From positions 372,001 through 436,000 of the forward strand of contig OY762943.1 in the NCBI GenBank assembly GCA_963667145.1: a stretch of 64,000 bases of DNA, in the 5' to 3' direction. Below are positions 33,757 through 42,974 of the stretch, piece by piece. This DNA comes from G963667145 sp963667145 (GTDB taxonomy: Bacteria > Cloacimonadota > Cloacimonadia > G963667145). Every line of letters begins with the position of its first letter. The stretch's first letter is position 1. The notes below the pieces were generated by a model. The model was not told the DNA's origin and searched no databases. It saw nothing but the letters and a program-made list of their open reading frames with translations. The position numbers and the translations under genes are program-made.

Positions 33757-34719
33757 TCAACTCTTCTGTAAATAATTGACGACATAGTCGGTTACAGCTT
33801 CGTGTAACGGTGTAGATTGGAAATCTGGAAAAACTTTTTTTAGCTTATTCATGTTGGCTTTGGTAAAATATTGGTAGCTACCCACTAAATTCTCGGGCAT
33901 GGGAATGTATTTAATTTTCCTCTCTTTGCCCATTGCTTCAAATATAGCTCCAGCAAGTTCGTTCCAAGAGAGAGCAACTCCAGTTCCCATGTTGTACAGA
34001 CCTTCAGCACCTCTAACCTGCAAAAAATCACAAACAACTTTGGCACAATCTTTCACGTACACAAAATCTCTCTTCTGTCCACCGTCTTCGTAGTCGGGTC
34101 TATTGGAAGAAAATAGTTTGATTTTGCCCGAATCCAAAACCTGCTGATAGCCACGATAAGCCATGGAAACCATAGAACCTTTGTGATATTCAAATGGACC
34201 GAACACATTGAAAAATTTCAAACCGATAGCTTTTGACCAAAAGTCGTTTTTGTCGAGCCACAAATCGAAAAGATGCTTGGAATATCCGTAGCGATTTATT
34301 GGTCTGAGTTGTTTGATGTCCGCATTATCCTCAAATCCCAAAGACCCATCTCCGTAAGTGGCAGCGGAAGAAGCGTAAATAAAAACAGCGTTATGCTCGG
34401 TAGCGAGGTTAAACATAAGTTGCGAGTAGTGGAGATTGTTATCCATCAGATAGTCCATATCCTCTTCCGTGGTAGCCGAACACGCTCCCATGTGAATTAT
34501 CTGCTTAATCTTGCCAAAATAGTGCAAGTCGTCCGAAATCAAATCGTAAAATTCGTGCTTGTTAAAATAGTTCTCAAACCTGCAACCAACCAAATTGCTC
34601 CACTTTTGACTTTTCTCCAGATTGTCCACCACAATGATGTTGTCTTCGCCTCGATTATTAAGCTCTCGCAAAATATTCGCCCCGATAAATCCGGCTCCTC
34701 CTGTCAAAATAGTGTACAT
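33757..34719 (-). CDS. hldD: ADP-L-glycero-D-manno-heptose 6-epimerase
   Basis: 320 aa short-chain dehydrogenase/epimerase that makes the heptose precursor of the LPS inner core. N-terminal NAD(P)-binding GGAGFIGANI, the HMGACSATTE segment, catalytic YGYSK, and the GLKFFNVFGP and GGQKRDFVYVKD signatures are all typical of HldD. Its presence implies a heptose-containing lipopolysaccharide and hence an outer membrane. Closely follows the cyclodeaminase gene (14 bases). Confidence 0.93.
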   Translation of the reverse strand: MYTILTGGAGFIGANILRELNNRGEDNIIVVDNLEKSQKWSNLVGCRFENYFNKHEFYDLISDDLHYFGKIKQIIHMGACSATTEEDMDYLMDNNLHYSQLMFNLATEHNAVFIYASSAATYGDGSLGFEDNADIKQLRPINRYGYSKHLFDLWLDKNDFWSKAIGLKFFNVFGPFEYHKGSMVSMAYRGYQQVLDSGKIKLFSSNRPDYEDGGQKRDFVYVKDCAKVVCDFLQVRGAEGLYNMGTGVALSWNELAGAIFEAMGKERKIKYIPMPENLVGSYQYFTKANMNKLKKVFPDFQSTPLHEAVTDYVVNYLQKS

Positions 34720-34733
34720 AATTCCCTCTCTAA

Positions 34734-35327
34734 TTAACAGATTTTTTGTAGAATTTTTTCCTGTATCAAAGTAGCTTTTGATAAAGCCTCATCGTAGCAA
34801 CCTTTGGCTTTGCCCGACCAAAAACTGCAAAACTCACCGTCTTTGATGTACTTTATGTTTATCATCACGTTATAATAGCAACTCTTGGTTGCACTCTCCA
34901 ATCCTGCACAGGCAACCGCCAAATCACTTATCAGATTAGCGTTGGTAGTTTCTATCAGACCTTGCAAAACCTCCAACCCTCTCAGTGACAACTCCAGTGC
35001 GGAATACGGTGGTTGAATGGCTGTCTGTAAGGCATTTTGTAGCTCTTTGTCTCTTTCTTCTCCTTTGGGGAGAGCACACACTTTGCTAACCAACCCAAAA
35101 GCTTGTTCATCAATTCCTTTCAGATACAAAAACTCGTTGCTCAAGCACTCCAATTCCTGCAAAGCCTCGACGTTTATTTCCTCAAATTGTGCATATTTTT
35201 TCTTCCCTTTTGTAAGATTAAGAACCATCTGAGCGGCGGCAGAGCCGATAGCACCAAAAACGCATCCTGCTGCTCCCCCACCTGGAACGGGAGCTTCGCT
35301 GGCTAATTGCTTTATAAAATTTTCCAT
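34734..35327 (-). CDS. Formimidoyl/methenyl-THF cyclodeaminase-cyclohydrolase family protein
   Basis: 197 aa, matching the stand-alone cyclodeaminase/FchA family. Markers are the N-terminal APVPGGGAAGCVFGAIG loop, the LTKGKKKYAQF segment and the all-helical remainder with SALELSLRGLEVLQ. It converts formimino-THF to methenyl-THF (histidine/purine fermentation) or hydrolyses methenyl-THF. It joins folD at 62.5-63.4 kb as part of one-carbon metabolism. Ribosome site GAAAGGAAAT and a good promoter lie upstream, so this begins a transcript with hldD. Confidence 0.85.
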   Translation of the reverse strand: MENFIKQLASEAPVPGGGAAGCVFGAIGSAAAQMVLNLTKGKKKYAQFEEINVEALQELECLSNEFLYLKGIDEQAFGLVSKVCALPKGEERDKELQNALQTAIQPPYSALELSLRGLEVLQGLIETTNANLISDLAVACAGLESATKSCYYNVMINIKYIKDGEFCSFWSGKAKGCYDEALSKATLIQEKILQKIC

Positions 35328-35372
35328 CTATTTCCTTTCTCTTGCATCAAACTAATTCGAATGTGTTCGCTT

Positions 35373-35401
35373 ATAATATTTTGGTCAATCTTTATTGTCA
35401 A
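35373..35401 (-). promoter_or_regulatory. Promoter of the cyclodeaminase-hldD transcript
   Basis: Minus-strand TTGACA (35396-35401), 17-base spacer, TATTAT (35373-35378): perfect -35, five of six at -10. It is about 45 bases before the start codon at 35327. Confidence 0.65.
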
Positions 35402-35745
35402 AATGGGATAAATAAAGATTTTCTGGCTTTCCCATCAATTGACTTGGATTTGTGACCTTTTCCCGTGGTGTCTGCAACTATGAAGACATCTCCAGGGTAA
35501 AATTCCCTGATTTCGCCCGAAGTCACCTCAATGGATATCGCACCTTCCAAAAGAACTATATATTGCCTCCGCGGAGCTGTGTGCCAGTCGTAATCGTACC
35601 CTGGCTCATTTTCACGAAACACCAACGATTTTACGGGAAAATCTTGCGACAATTTGCCGATTTTGCCCTTGTCGATGATGTCAATTTCAACATCTTCAAA
35701 AAAGGAATTACCGCTTTCGTCACACGAAATTTTAGTAATCGTCAC
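35398..35745 (-). CDS. Small cupin-domain protein
   Basis: 115 aa single beta-barrel cupin. The barrel motifs are DWHTAPRRQYIVLLEG (metal-binding region of motif 1) and EFYPGDVFIVADTTGKGHKS (motif 2, with late His). Start codon is GTG, preceded by AAGGAAAAAA. Cupins of this size bind metals and small molecules; no substrate can be named. It lies 30 bases after the flavin-binding-type protein gene and ends at the next promoter. Confidence 0.8.
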   Translation of the reverse strand: MTITKISCDESGNSFFEDVEIDIIDKGKIGKLSQDFPVKSLVFRENEPGYDYDWHTAPRRQYIVLLEGAISIEVTSGEIREFYPGDVFIVADTTGKGHKSKSIDGKARKSLFIPF

Positions 35746-35775
35746 AAGATTTTTTCCTTATCTATTATTCAATTT

Positions 35776-36189
35776 TTACAAAACTTCTGTATATCCACAA
35801 AAGCCCTTATACTTGTATCTAACGCTTGTCGGCTTGAACTCCAAATGCACAAAAATGGGGTTGTTCACTCTGCCAAAGCAGTTCTCAATTTTGGGATTGA
35901 TTTTGAACATCTTAGATTTTTTGTTCTCGCCACCGCTCACATCGGCAATGGCAGAAACTCTTATCTCCGTGCCTGTAGCTTTGTCCCAAAACAAAAGCTC
36001 AACATTAGGATTGTTCTTCATCTCTTTGTACTTGCCACTCTCAATGTGGGTAGAGCTCCAAAGCAAAAAATTGTCGTCCGCAGGTGTAATTAGCATCGGT
36101 CTCAAGCGAGGTCTTCCTTGCTCATCCACAGTCCCCAAAGTCGCATATGGGTAATCTTTAATCATCTGAAGTACTTCTTCTCTATTCAT
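35776..36189 (-). CDS. Pyridoxamine 5'-phosphate oxidase-like split-barrel protein
   Basis: 137 aa. N-terminal MIKDYPYATLGTVDEQGRPR is the typical flavin-binding split-barrel opening, followed by LLWSSTHIESGKYKEMKNNP and VELLFWDKATG, as in general-stress-protein-26-like FMN-binding proteins. Probably binds FMN, F420 or haem; the reaction is unknown. The start shares an ATGA with the stop of lnt, so it is the next cistron of the recJ-lnt run. Confidence 0.85.
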   Translation of the reverse strand: MNREEVLQMIKDYPYATLGTVDEQGRPRLRPMLITPADDNFLLWSSTHIESGKYKEMKNNPNVELLFWDKATGTEIRVSAIADVSGGENKKSKMFKINPKIENCFGRVNNPIFVHLEFKPTSVRYKYKGFCGYTEVL

Positions 36190-37652
36190 TTATATTCTCC
36201 TATTTTTTTTAATAATATTGCCACCACAAAACACAAGCTCGCAACCGCAAAAATCCATTCATAATCTATCCGCGAATAAAGTGAACTGCTGTCGCACACG
36301 TATAAACTGCTGATGATAACGCCTTTCTGGAAAAGCGGTAGCTTCTCCAAAATCTCTCCAGTGGGCAAAACCACTACCGAATATCCCGTATTCGCACAAC
36401 GATAAATTGCTCGCCTAATTTCTATCGCCCGAAAAACCGTCATCTGCATATGCTGAGTAGCTCCCACAGATTTGCGAAACCAAGCGTCGTTAGTCAAATT
36501 TACAACAAAATCAGCTTTGGCAAGTTTTTTTAGAACTTTTGGGAAAGCTATTTCGTAACAAATGACAGGCGAAAAACTATAGTCACCAAGTGAATAAAAT
36601 TCCGCTCCTTCCCCATATTCCCAATTCGCCTGCCCCAAATTCAGATTCCACAGAAACGGGAAAACCTCCAAATAAGGAATCCTCTCACCTATCGGAACAA
36701 GCACATTTTTGCTATATTTAGGATAGAAATTATCCGTAGTATCGACCATAGAACAGGAATTAAAATATTTCACTCTCTCCGAACTGACCCGATAATCCAA
36801 AAAGCCCAAAAAAAGATTAGCGTTCACAGTTTTGCTCAGATTGGAAATTTTGCTATACATGTTTTTGTTGTGTAGTGGAAAGCCCATGATGGCACTCTCT
36901 GGCAACAAAAACAAATCGATTTCTTTAGCCTTAAGTAACTCAAATTCTTCGTTATAAACCTTGAGCATCTTGGGAGTTGCGTCTGCACTGTGCTTGGTAT
37001 GTAGAGAAATATTCGGTTGCAAAACCGCAATTTTTTTATCGCTTTCTCGCACCTTCACCGAATTCAAAAGATAAAAGCCGAAAACTGCCCAAATCACTAA
37101 AATTAGAACTGAACAAAGCAAAAATTTGTTTCTCTTCGACTTAAAATAAACAAACAAACTGTAGTTCACAGCTATTATCAATAAAGACAAAATGCTCATT
37201 CCGCCCAAGGAAACCAACTGAATTAAATACAAATAGTTGTGTAGAGAATAGCCCAGAGACATCCACGGAAAGGCAATCTCCGTGTAATTCATGTAGTATT
37301 CCAAACAAATCCAAAAAACAGCGAAAGAAAGCAATTTGACTTTCGGAAAGTATTTCCAACATTTTCTGATGAAGTAAAATATGATGAAAAAATATAGTAC
37401 GAAAAACAGGACAATTCCTATATAACCCCAAAAAGTGACGTAGGCTATCCAGTAGATGTAAATTCCGTTAAAAATAACGCTGAATATAAAGGAATCTCGC
37501 CATAGATTTACTTTGTTAGCTTCAAACCAAAAAAACAGCGGTATCAAACCAAAAAGGCAAAGAAATCCACATCCAATGTCCATTCTGGCGAACGCCAAAA
37601 GAAGTGCCGAAATTATGGGTAAGCAATAAGTTGGAAGTTTTCTAATAAACAT
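36186..37652 (-). CDS. lnt: Apolipoprotein N-acyltransferase
   Basis: 488 aa inner-membrane enzyme that adds the third acyl chain to lipoproteins. About six N-terminal helices precede a nitrilase-like periplasmic domain with the Glu-Lys-Cys triad: Glu in LLPESAIMG (near 250), Lys in PKYSKNVLVP (near 313) and Cys in PVICYEIAFP (near 363); NDAWF and RRAIYRCANTG follow. The ATG at 37652 is preferred over the upstream TTG. It overlaps recJ by 11 bases. Together with the lectin lipoprotein it shows triacylated lipoproteins are made here. Confidence 0.94.
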   Translation of the reverse strand: MFIRKLPTYCLPIISALLLAFARMDIGCGFLCLFGLIPLFFWFEANKVNLWRDSFIFSVIFNGIYIYWIAYVTFWGYIGIVLFFVLYFFIIFYFIRKCWKYFPKVKLLSFAVFWICLEYYMNYTEIAFPWMSLGYSLHNYLYLIQLVSLGGMSILSLLIIAVNYSLFVYFKSKRNKFLLCSVLILVIWAVFGFYLLNSVKVRESDKKIAVLQPNISLHTKHSADATPKMLKVYNEEFELLKAKEIDLFLLPESAIMGFPLHNKNMYSKISNLSKTVNANLFLGFLDYRVSSERVKYFNSCSMVDTTDNFYPKYSKNVLVPIGERIPYLEVFPFLWNLNLGQANWEYGEGAEFYSLGDYSFSPVICYEIAFPKVLKKLAKADFVVNLTNDAWFRKSVGATQHMQMTVFRAIEIRRAIYRCANTGYSVVVLPTGEILEKLPLFQKGVIISSLYVCDSSSLYSRIDYEWIFAVASLCFVVAILLKKIGEYK

Positions 37653-39351
37653 CAATATCTTTCAAAAACCCTTGAATATAAACTCTGGATTGCCAAAAAT
37701 TGAAATCCAAAGCGTAGATTATGTCCAAGCTGGAATTGTACGTCAATTGCTTTTGGTAGTCACCCAATCCAAAACCGATGAAGTTAATCTCTTTCTCTCC
37801 ATCAGTTAGCCTCACCTGAAGATGATTAGCCCCCACTACTCGCGGGCTACAAGCTATTCTTAGACCTTTGGACAAAAACACAGGTTTGTGATTGCCGGGT
37901 CCAAACGGAGAAAGTTTGGTCAAAAACTGCACAAACTCGTTATCAATCTCCGCAAAATCAAGCTCCATATCGACCCTGAAAGTCGGTTGCACCATCTCTT
38001 TAGTCAAATTTTCTTTGCTGTAGATTTGCACCTTCTCCTCAAACCTCGGCAAGTATTCCTGTAACAAACTAATCCCAGCTGCGTACTTATGTCCACCATA
38101 GGCTATCAAAAAATCTTTCGATTGCTCAATAGCTTTCACCATATTAAATCCAGAAACACTTCGAGCGGAGCCACGCAATTTTCCACCTTCCTGCCCAAAA
38201 ACAATCGCTGGACGATTATAAGTCTCCACTAATTTGGAAGCCACAATCCCAATAATCCCAACATGCCAGCTGGGGTCATCTACAATCAAAGTTTGCATCT
38301 GACTGAAATCAGAATACTTATTTTCTATCTGCTGACAAGCCAACTCGAAAATCTCGTCCTGCTGACTACGACGAAGAGTGTTCAACTCCTCAAGCTCAGA
38401 TACAATCGAATTGATTTCGTCCTCGTCCTCACTAAGAAAAAGATTTACCGCCTGTTTAACATCGCCCATGCGTCCAGCAGCGTTGATTTTCGGAGCAACA
38501 TTGAACACCACATTTCCCGAAGTGAGCCTATCAGGATTTAATCCACCAGACTTTATCAGTGCAGTCAATCCCTTGTTAAATCGGTTTTTGATGGACAAAA
38601 TACCCAAGCGAACCAGTGTCCGATTTTCCTCTATCAGAGGCACAATGTCTGCCACAGTCCCCAAGCAAACAAAAATCAAATTCGGATAAAGGTAGCGATT
38701 GAGGTCAACATCCAACGAAATACATGCACCACTGAGCAATTTGAAAGCTACTCCCACTCCAGCCAAATATTTGCAAGCGTAACCGCTGTCTTCCAACTGC
38801 GGATTCAGAACAGCATCAGCAGGAGGAATCTCGCCTTGAGGCAAATGGTGGTCAGTGACGATAACTTTGACATTCTCCGACTTCAACCTTTTCACAGTGT
38901 CAGCGGCGGAAATTCCACAATCGACCGTAATAAGCAAATAAGGAGGCTCTTGCAAAATCCTCTCCGCACACCTCATGCTCAGCCCATACCCGTCTTTCAG
39001 CCTATCTGGAATAAAAAAATCGATATCTGCACCCAACTCTCTCAAGCCTCGGTAAAGAACCGTAACAGAAGTAATGCCGTCAGCGTCAAAATCTCCATAA
39101 ATGAGTATCTTACGCTTCCTCTTGATAGCTTTCACCACCAAATCGACAGCTTTTGTCATTTGCTTGAAAGAAAAAGGATCTAACAGATTTTCTAACGACG
39201 GAGATAAAAAAGATTTCGCTTCCTGCAAAGATTGCAAACCCAAGTTGAGCAAAATCTGAGCAAAATATTTGCTACAAGCCAACTCACGCTCAAACTCCGC
39301 AAGCAAGGTTTCGTTCTTAGTATTTTCAGCCAATATCCATGAAGATTTCAT
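37642..39351 (-). CDS. recJ: Single-stranded-DNA-specific exonuclease RecJ
   Basis: 569 aa 5'-3' exonuclease of recombination and repair. DHH-family motifs are DFDADGITSV, TVDCGISA and VTDHHLPQG (DHH near residue 165), then NAAGRMGD and the DHHA1-type AYGGHKYAAG with the C-terminal OB-fold region. It begins about 25 bases after the 3' end of the RNase P RNA on the same strand. Confidence 0.95.
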   Translation of the reverse strand: MKSSWILAENTKNETLLAEFERELACSKYFAQILLNLGLQSLQEAKSFLSPSLENLLDPFSFKQMTKAVDLVVKAIKRKRKILIYGDFDADGITSVTVLYRGLRELGADIDFFIPDRLKDGYGLSMRCAERILQEPPYLLITVDCGISAADTVKRLKSENVKVIVTDHHLPQGEIPPADAVLNPQLEDSGYACKYLAGVGVAFKLLSGACISLDVDLNRYLYPNLIFVCLGTVADIVPLIEENRTLVRLGILSIKNRFNKGLTALIKSGGLNPDRLTSGNVVFNVAPKINAAGRMGDVKQAVNLFLSEDEDEINSIVSELEELNTLRRSQQDEIFELACQQIENKYSDFSQMQTLIVDDPSWHVGIIGIVASKLVETYNRPAIVFGQEGGKLRGSARSVSGFNMVKAIEQSKDFLIAYGGHKYAAGISLLQEYLPRFEEKVQIYSKENLTKEMVQPTFRVDMELDFAEIDNEFVQFLTKLSPFGPGNHKPVFLSKGLRIACSPRVVGANHLQVRLTDGEKEINFIGFGLGDYQKQLTYNSSLDIIYALDFNFWQSRVYIQGFLKDIDVY

Positions 39352-39376
39352 AACAACATTCTTTTGATAATTTCAA

Positions 39377-39793
39377 GGAGAAGATATTAAGCCGAATTCT
39401 GTCTTTGACCTACTAAAAATCAAACTATCTCTATTTATCTCGACCGACTATCACTAATCGGCTCCAGCTGCCTACCCGAGACCTTGGCAAGGCGAGCAAC
39501 CTGTTAGTCTCCTATTTGGCATTGCACTGACTGAAATTCCCTGTCCACGAGGCTCACGCTCCGTGCCGGTGGTCTCTTACACCACCATTTCACCCTTTCA
39601 AGCACCTATTCTATTCTTCCAATATGCCTATTCACTGTAAATTCAAAAGATAGAATAGGTGCTTGAAGTATCTTTCTGTGGGATTGTTCCTTGTCACCAA
39701 GACTTCCACTTTAAGAAGCAGTCTGCTCTGCGGTGTTCGGACTTTCCTTCGAAGTCAACCAAAATCAACTTCGGCAGAGATGTTATCCTCTCC
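39377..39793 (-). ncRNA. rnpB: RNase P RNA (bacterial type A)
   Basis: Catalytic RNA that removes tRNA 5' leaders. Universally conserved pieces are present on the minus strand: GGAAAGTCCGAACACC near the 5' end, AGGGTGAAA, GTAAGAGACCACCGGC, the CTCGGGTAGGC region and the 3' ACAGAATTCGGCTTA. The ends are set by helix P1, ten pairs between GGAGAGGATA (39784-39793) and TATCTTCTCC (39377-39386). An unusual perfect 17-bp helix (39598-39614 with 39650-39666) occupies the P9/P10 side. Ends are good to a few bases. It lies between the zinc-ribbon gene and recJ. Confidence 0.93.
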
Positions 39794-39813
39794 TCAAAAA
39801 AATATATCTTTAT

Positions 39814-40521
39814 TTATTTTCTTCTTAAACGAATCAAAAATCTGCCACAATTCTCGCACACCTTCGGGTCGCTACAAGTTTCCAACTCCAAAAGCAACTG
39901 TGGACGCAACCGAAAACCACATTCACTGCAAGCATCTTTGTGAGCGAAAGCAACAGCTTTACGGTCTTTCTTCTTTATCAAGCGAACATACTGTTTTACA
40001 AGGAGTATCGGCAAATTCCCAGCAAGAGCATTTCTCTCGGATTTTTCATCTTCAATCTGCTTTTCCACTTCTTCTATCTGCACCTTGATGGTAGCTTCGC
40101 TATCTTCCAGAGACTTTTTGGCATCCAAATCGTTCGCTTCGGCAACTTTCTTTTGCTCGTTCAATAGCTTCTCTTCTTCCATCAGTCCAAGCTCTTTCTC
40201 ATCAAGTTGCACGTTCTTGCTTTTGATTAACGCTATTTCGCTGTTCAACGCTTTGTATTCCTTGTTGTTGGTGATAAGATTGAGTTGCTCTTTGTATTTA
40301 TCCACCAGCTTGTTGTTGGACTGCACTTCCAGTTCCAACGAGCTTTGGGACTCTTTGCACTTTTTTATCTGCTCAATAAGTTCATTCAACGCCGTTTCTG
40401 TCTCGCTTTTTTTGTCTTGCAGACCTTTGAGCTGTTCTGGCAGATGTGCGGACTTTTTGAGCAAATCGCTAATCTTATCGTCTAATCCCTGCATTTTAGC
40501 CAGTATTTGCGATGAGTTCAT
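39814..40521 (-). CDS. C4 zinc-ribbon coiled-coil protein (COG1579 type)
   Basis: 235 aa. Long Glu/Lys/Leu-rich coiled coil (about residues 10-170) followed by a C-terminal zinc ribbon with CSECGFRL and CENCGRFL pairs. Members of this family are widespread and often sit beside nif3 or rnpB; a nucleic-acid-related role is assumed. The ATG at 40521 is chosen because AAAGGGG lies six bases upstream; the open frame starts five codons earlier. rnpB follows 21 bases downstream. Confidence 0.85.
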   Translation of the reverse strand: MNSSQILAKMQGLDDKISDLLKKSAHLPEQLKGLQDKKSETETALNELIEQIKKCKESQSSLELEVQSNNKLVDKYKEQLNLITNNKEYKALNSEIALIKSKNVQLDEKELGLMEEEKLLNEQKKVAEANDLDAKKSLEDSEATIKVQIEEVEKQIEDEKSERNALAGNLPILLVKQYVRLIKKKDRKAVAFAHKDACSECGFRLRPQLLLELETCSDPKVCENCGRFLIRLRRK

Positions 40522-40894
40522 TTGCACCCCTTTCATAAAAACATATCTATAAAATTTTGTTTGAAACTTATTAAAACGTGTCAGGTGTCAACAGTTTTTG
40601 TGGGAAAGAGACATTTTTTTAAAAAACTTTGCTATTTGTACGGATTTTTAAGTGAAAATCGGGGACTAAATCAAAAAAACCTCCTTATATCATGCCCAAC
40701 TCTCCCAAAGCGTGTTTTTCTCAGGTTGGGTAACTAAAATCTGAATAACTAAAGAAAGAGGAGTTCCTCCGCCCAAGAATTGATTTTTTAGATTTGACAA
40801 TATAATAAGCTACAAAATACTGACTAAAGATTTCATCGTGGCTGATTCACATCGTGAGAAATTTTAATTTTGGCTTTTATAAGGAGTATTATCA
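40522..40894. repeat. Intergenic region with decayed copy of repeat B
   Basis: About 373 bases without a credible gene. The part 40676-40740 (AACCTCC, then CATGCCCAACTCTCCCAAAG, then CAGGTTGGGT) matches the end of repeat A and the palindromic start of repeat B at 20216-20425, though decayed. A TATAAT (40801-40806) and an overlapping TTGACA (40794-40799) lie upstream of putP but do not make a well-spaced promoter together. AAGGAG at 40881 serves putP. Confidence 0.5.
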
Positions 40895-42355
40895 ATGTTC
40901 ACAAATAACGGAAGTATTTATTTAACCTTCACTTTGTATTTCGTGGCAATGCTTTTCATCGGCTTGCACTTTTATCGCAAAACGGAAAGTTTGTCCGATT
41001 ATGTTTTGGGCGGAAGGTCGCTTGGTCCTTGGGTTGGGGCTCTCTCTGCCTGTGCCTCGGATATGAGCGGTTGGCTCTTGATGGGACTGCCCGGAGCAGC
41101 TTACGCTCTCGGACTTGCCGGAGCTTTTTGGATGGCACTGGGTCTTGCTATCGGTACTTGGTGCAACTGGAGATTTGTTGCCCAAAGACTGCGTCGCTTC
41201 ACCGAATCCGCCAACGATTCCCTAACTATTTCCGAATATTTGGAAGTTCGCTTTAACGACAAATCAAAAATTCTCCGCTTCCTCTCAGGTGCTTTCATCA
41301 TCATATTTTTCGTAATTTATACATCCTCGGGGTTTGTCGCCGGAGCCAAACTTTTCAACACAGTTTTCAGCATTCCCTATATTTACTCACTACTCATTTC
41401 CGTGGTGGTCATCATCAGCTACACATTTTTGGGTGGATTTTTGGCTGTGTCTTGGACAGATTTTTTCCAAGGACTTTTGATGCTCTTCTCCATTTGTTTT
41501 GTTTGCATTTTCGGATACAAACTATTTTCAGGAAACTTTGCTCTCATTAGCGACCATTTATCAATTTTCAAAGAGTATGGAACGGGAAATAAACTCACTC
41601 TGCTCTCAATTTTATCCTCAATGGCTTGGGGACTTGGCTACTTTGGACAACCTCATATCCTCACCAGATTTATGGGATTGAAATCCGAAGAAGATGTTGC
41701 TCCTGCCAGACGCATCGCTGTGATTTGGACGCTCGTTAGCCTCGGAGCAGCGACCTTAATCGGGCTTATCGGCTTTGCTTACACACACACCGTGGGCACT
41801 CCTGCTGGTTTTGATTCCGAAAAAGTTTTTATGCTTCTCATCGAAGTGTTCTTCCATCCACTTGTTGCTGGAGTTATGTTAGCAGCTATTTTGGCTGCCG
41901 TGATGAGTACCGCCGATTCACAGCTTATCGTGGTTGCTTCTTCCTTTACCGAAGATTTTTACAAATTTTTCACCAAAAGAGACATCAGCGAAAAAGAGTT
42001 GGTGTATGTCAGCAGAATTACCGTGGTAAGCGTGGCAGTATTGGCAGGGATTATCGCTTCCAACCAAAACTCTTCGGTTTTGGGCTTGGTGTCCTACGCT
42101 TGGGCAGGCTTTGGAGCAGCTTTTGGACCTGTAATCTTATTCAGCCTCTTTTGGAAACGTATGACTCGTTGGGGTGCCATTGGAGGAATGATTAGCGGAG
42201 GAGCCACCATCATCATTTGGAAAAATTTGACTGGAGGCATTTTCGACTTGTACGAACTTTTGCCTGGATTTATCATTGCATCCATAGTAATTTTTGTAAT
42301 TTCTTTGACAGGAAAAACTCCCGATGAAGAAGTAACGAAAATTTTTGATAAATAA
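40895..42355 (+). CDS. putP: Sodium/solute symporter, PutP-like
   Basis: 486 aa with about twelve to thirteen membrane helices; sodium-coupled uptake, most likely of proline. Family marks: DYVLGGRSLGPWVGALSACA and SDMSGWLLMGLPG near the N-terminus, SISEYLEVRF-like ISEYLEVRFND, FGQPHILTRFM, and AAVMSTADSQL with the sodium-site Ser/Thr. Proline specificity is from overall similarity; other SLC5 substrates are possible. First gene of a plus-strand run with exbB, exbD and tonB. Confidence 0.9.
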   Translation: MFTNNGSIYLTFTLYFVAMLFIGLHFYRKTESLSDYVLGGRSLGPWVGALSACASDMSGWLLMGLPGAAYALGLAGAFWMALGLAIGTWCNWRFVAQRLRRFTESANDSLTISEYLEVRFNDKSKILRFLSGAFIIIFFVIYTSSGFVAGAKLFNTVFSIPYIYSLLISVVVIISYTFLGGFLAVSWTDFFQGLLMLFSICFVCIFGYKLFSGNFALISDHLSIFKEYGTGNKLTLLSILSSMAWGLGYFGQPHILTRFMGLKSEEDVAPARRIAVIWTLVSLGAATLIGLIGFAYTHTVGTPAGFDSEKVFMLLIEVFFHPLVAGVMLAAILAAVMSTADSQLIVVASSFTEDFYKFFTKRDISEKELVYVSRITVVSVAVLAGIIASNQNSSVLGLVSYAWAGFGAAFGPVILFSLFWKRMTRWGAIGGMISGGATIIIWKNLTGGIFDLYELLPGFIIASIVIFVISLTGKTPDEEVTKIFDK

Positions 42356-42369
42356 ACGAGAGGAAACAA

Positions 42370-42972
42370 ATGAGCTATCTGTCCATCGCCGTTAAGGGCG
42401 GCTACATTATGATAATTTTGGCGATTCTTTCCATCGCTGCGTTGACCATTATTATCGAAAAATTTCTAAGCCTCAAGAAAAACAAAAAAGAGAAAGAAGA
42501 TTTTTTGTTGGAATTTGACAAGGTTATCCAAGAAAAAGACCTCAATAGAGCAACGCAACTGTGCGAAGCTATCGATTCTATTCCTATCTCCCGAGTTTAC
42601 GCTGGAGTTCTGTCGAATATAAAAAGTGATAATGTAGAACAAACGATTTCGTCAGGTGTACAACGCGAAATCCTCACCATGGAAAAAGGATTGGGAAGCC
42701 TATCCACCATCGCTGCTGTCGGACCTCTGTTCGGCTTTATGGGTACAGTTTTGGGAATGATAAAGGTCTTCATGAAGATTCAACAAACAGCTGGAGGTGT
42801 TGACATTTCTCTTTTGGCTGGAGGTATTTGGGAAGCCCTAATCACTACCGTCGCAGGCTTAGTTGTGGGAATAGTTGCCCTGAGCTTCTACAATTTGCTT
42901 TTGGACAAACTCGACTACGAAGCAGTGGACTTGCAACAAAAAGCAAATATGATAATCGGGAAATTTGACTAA
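42370..42972 (+). CDS. exbB: MotA/TolQ/ExbB proton channel protein
   Basis: 200 aa, three membrane helices. It forms the proton channel that powers TonB. Recognised by GYIMIILAILSIAAL, GLGSLSTIAAVGPLFGFMGT and GIWEALITTVAGLVVGIVAL. Ribosome site GAGAGGAAAC. Two bases separate it from exbD; TolQ of a Tol-Pal system is less likely as tonB follows. Confidence 0.92.
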   Translation: MSYLSIAVKGGYIMIILAILSIAALTIIIEKFLSLKKNKKEKEDFLLEFDKVIQEKDLNRATQLCEAIDSIPISRVYAGVLSNIKSDNVEQTISSGVQREILTMEKGLGSLSTIAAVGPLFGFMGTVLGMIKVFMKIQQTAGGVDISLLAGGIWEALITTVAGLVVGIVALSFYNLLLDKLDYEAVDLQQKANMIIGKFD

Positions 42973-42974
42973 TC

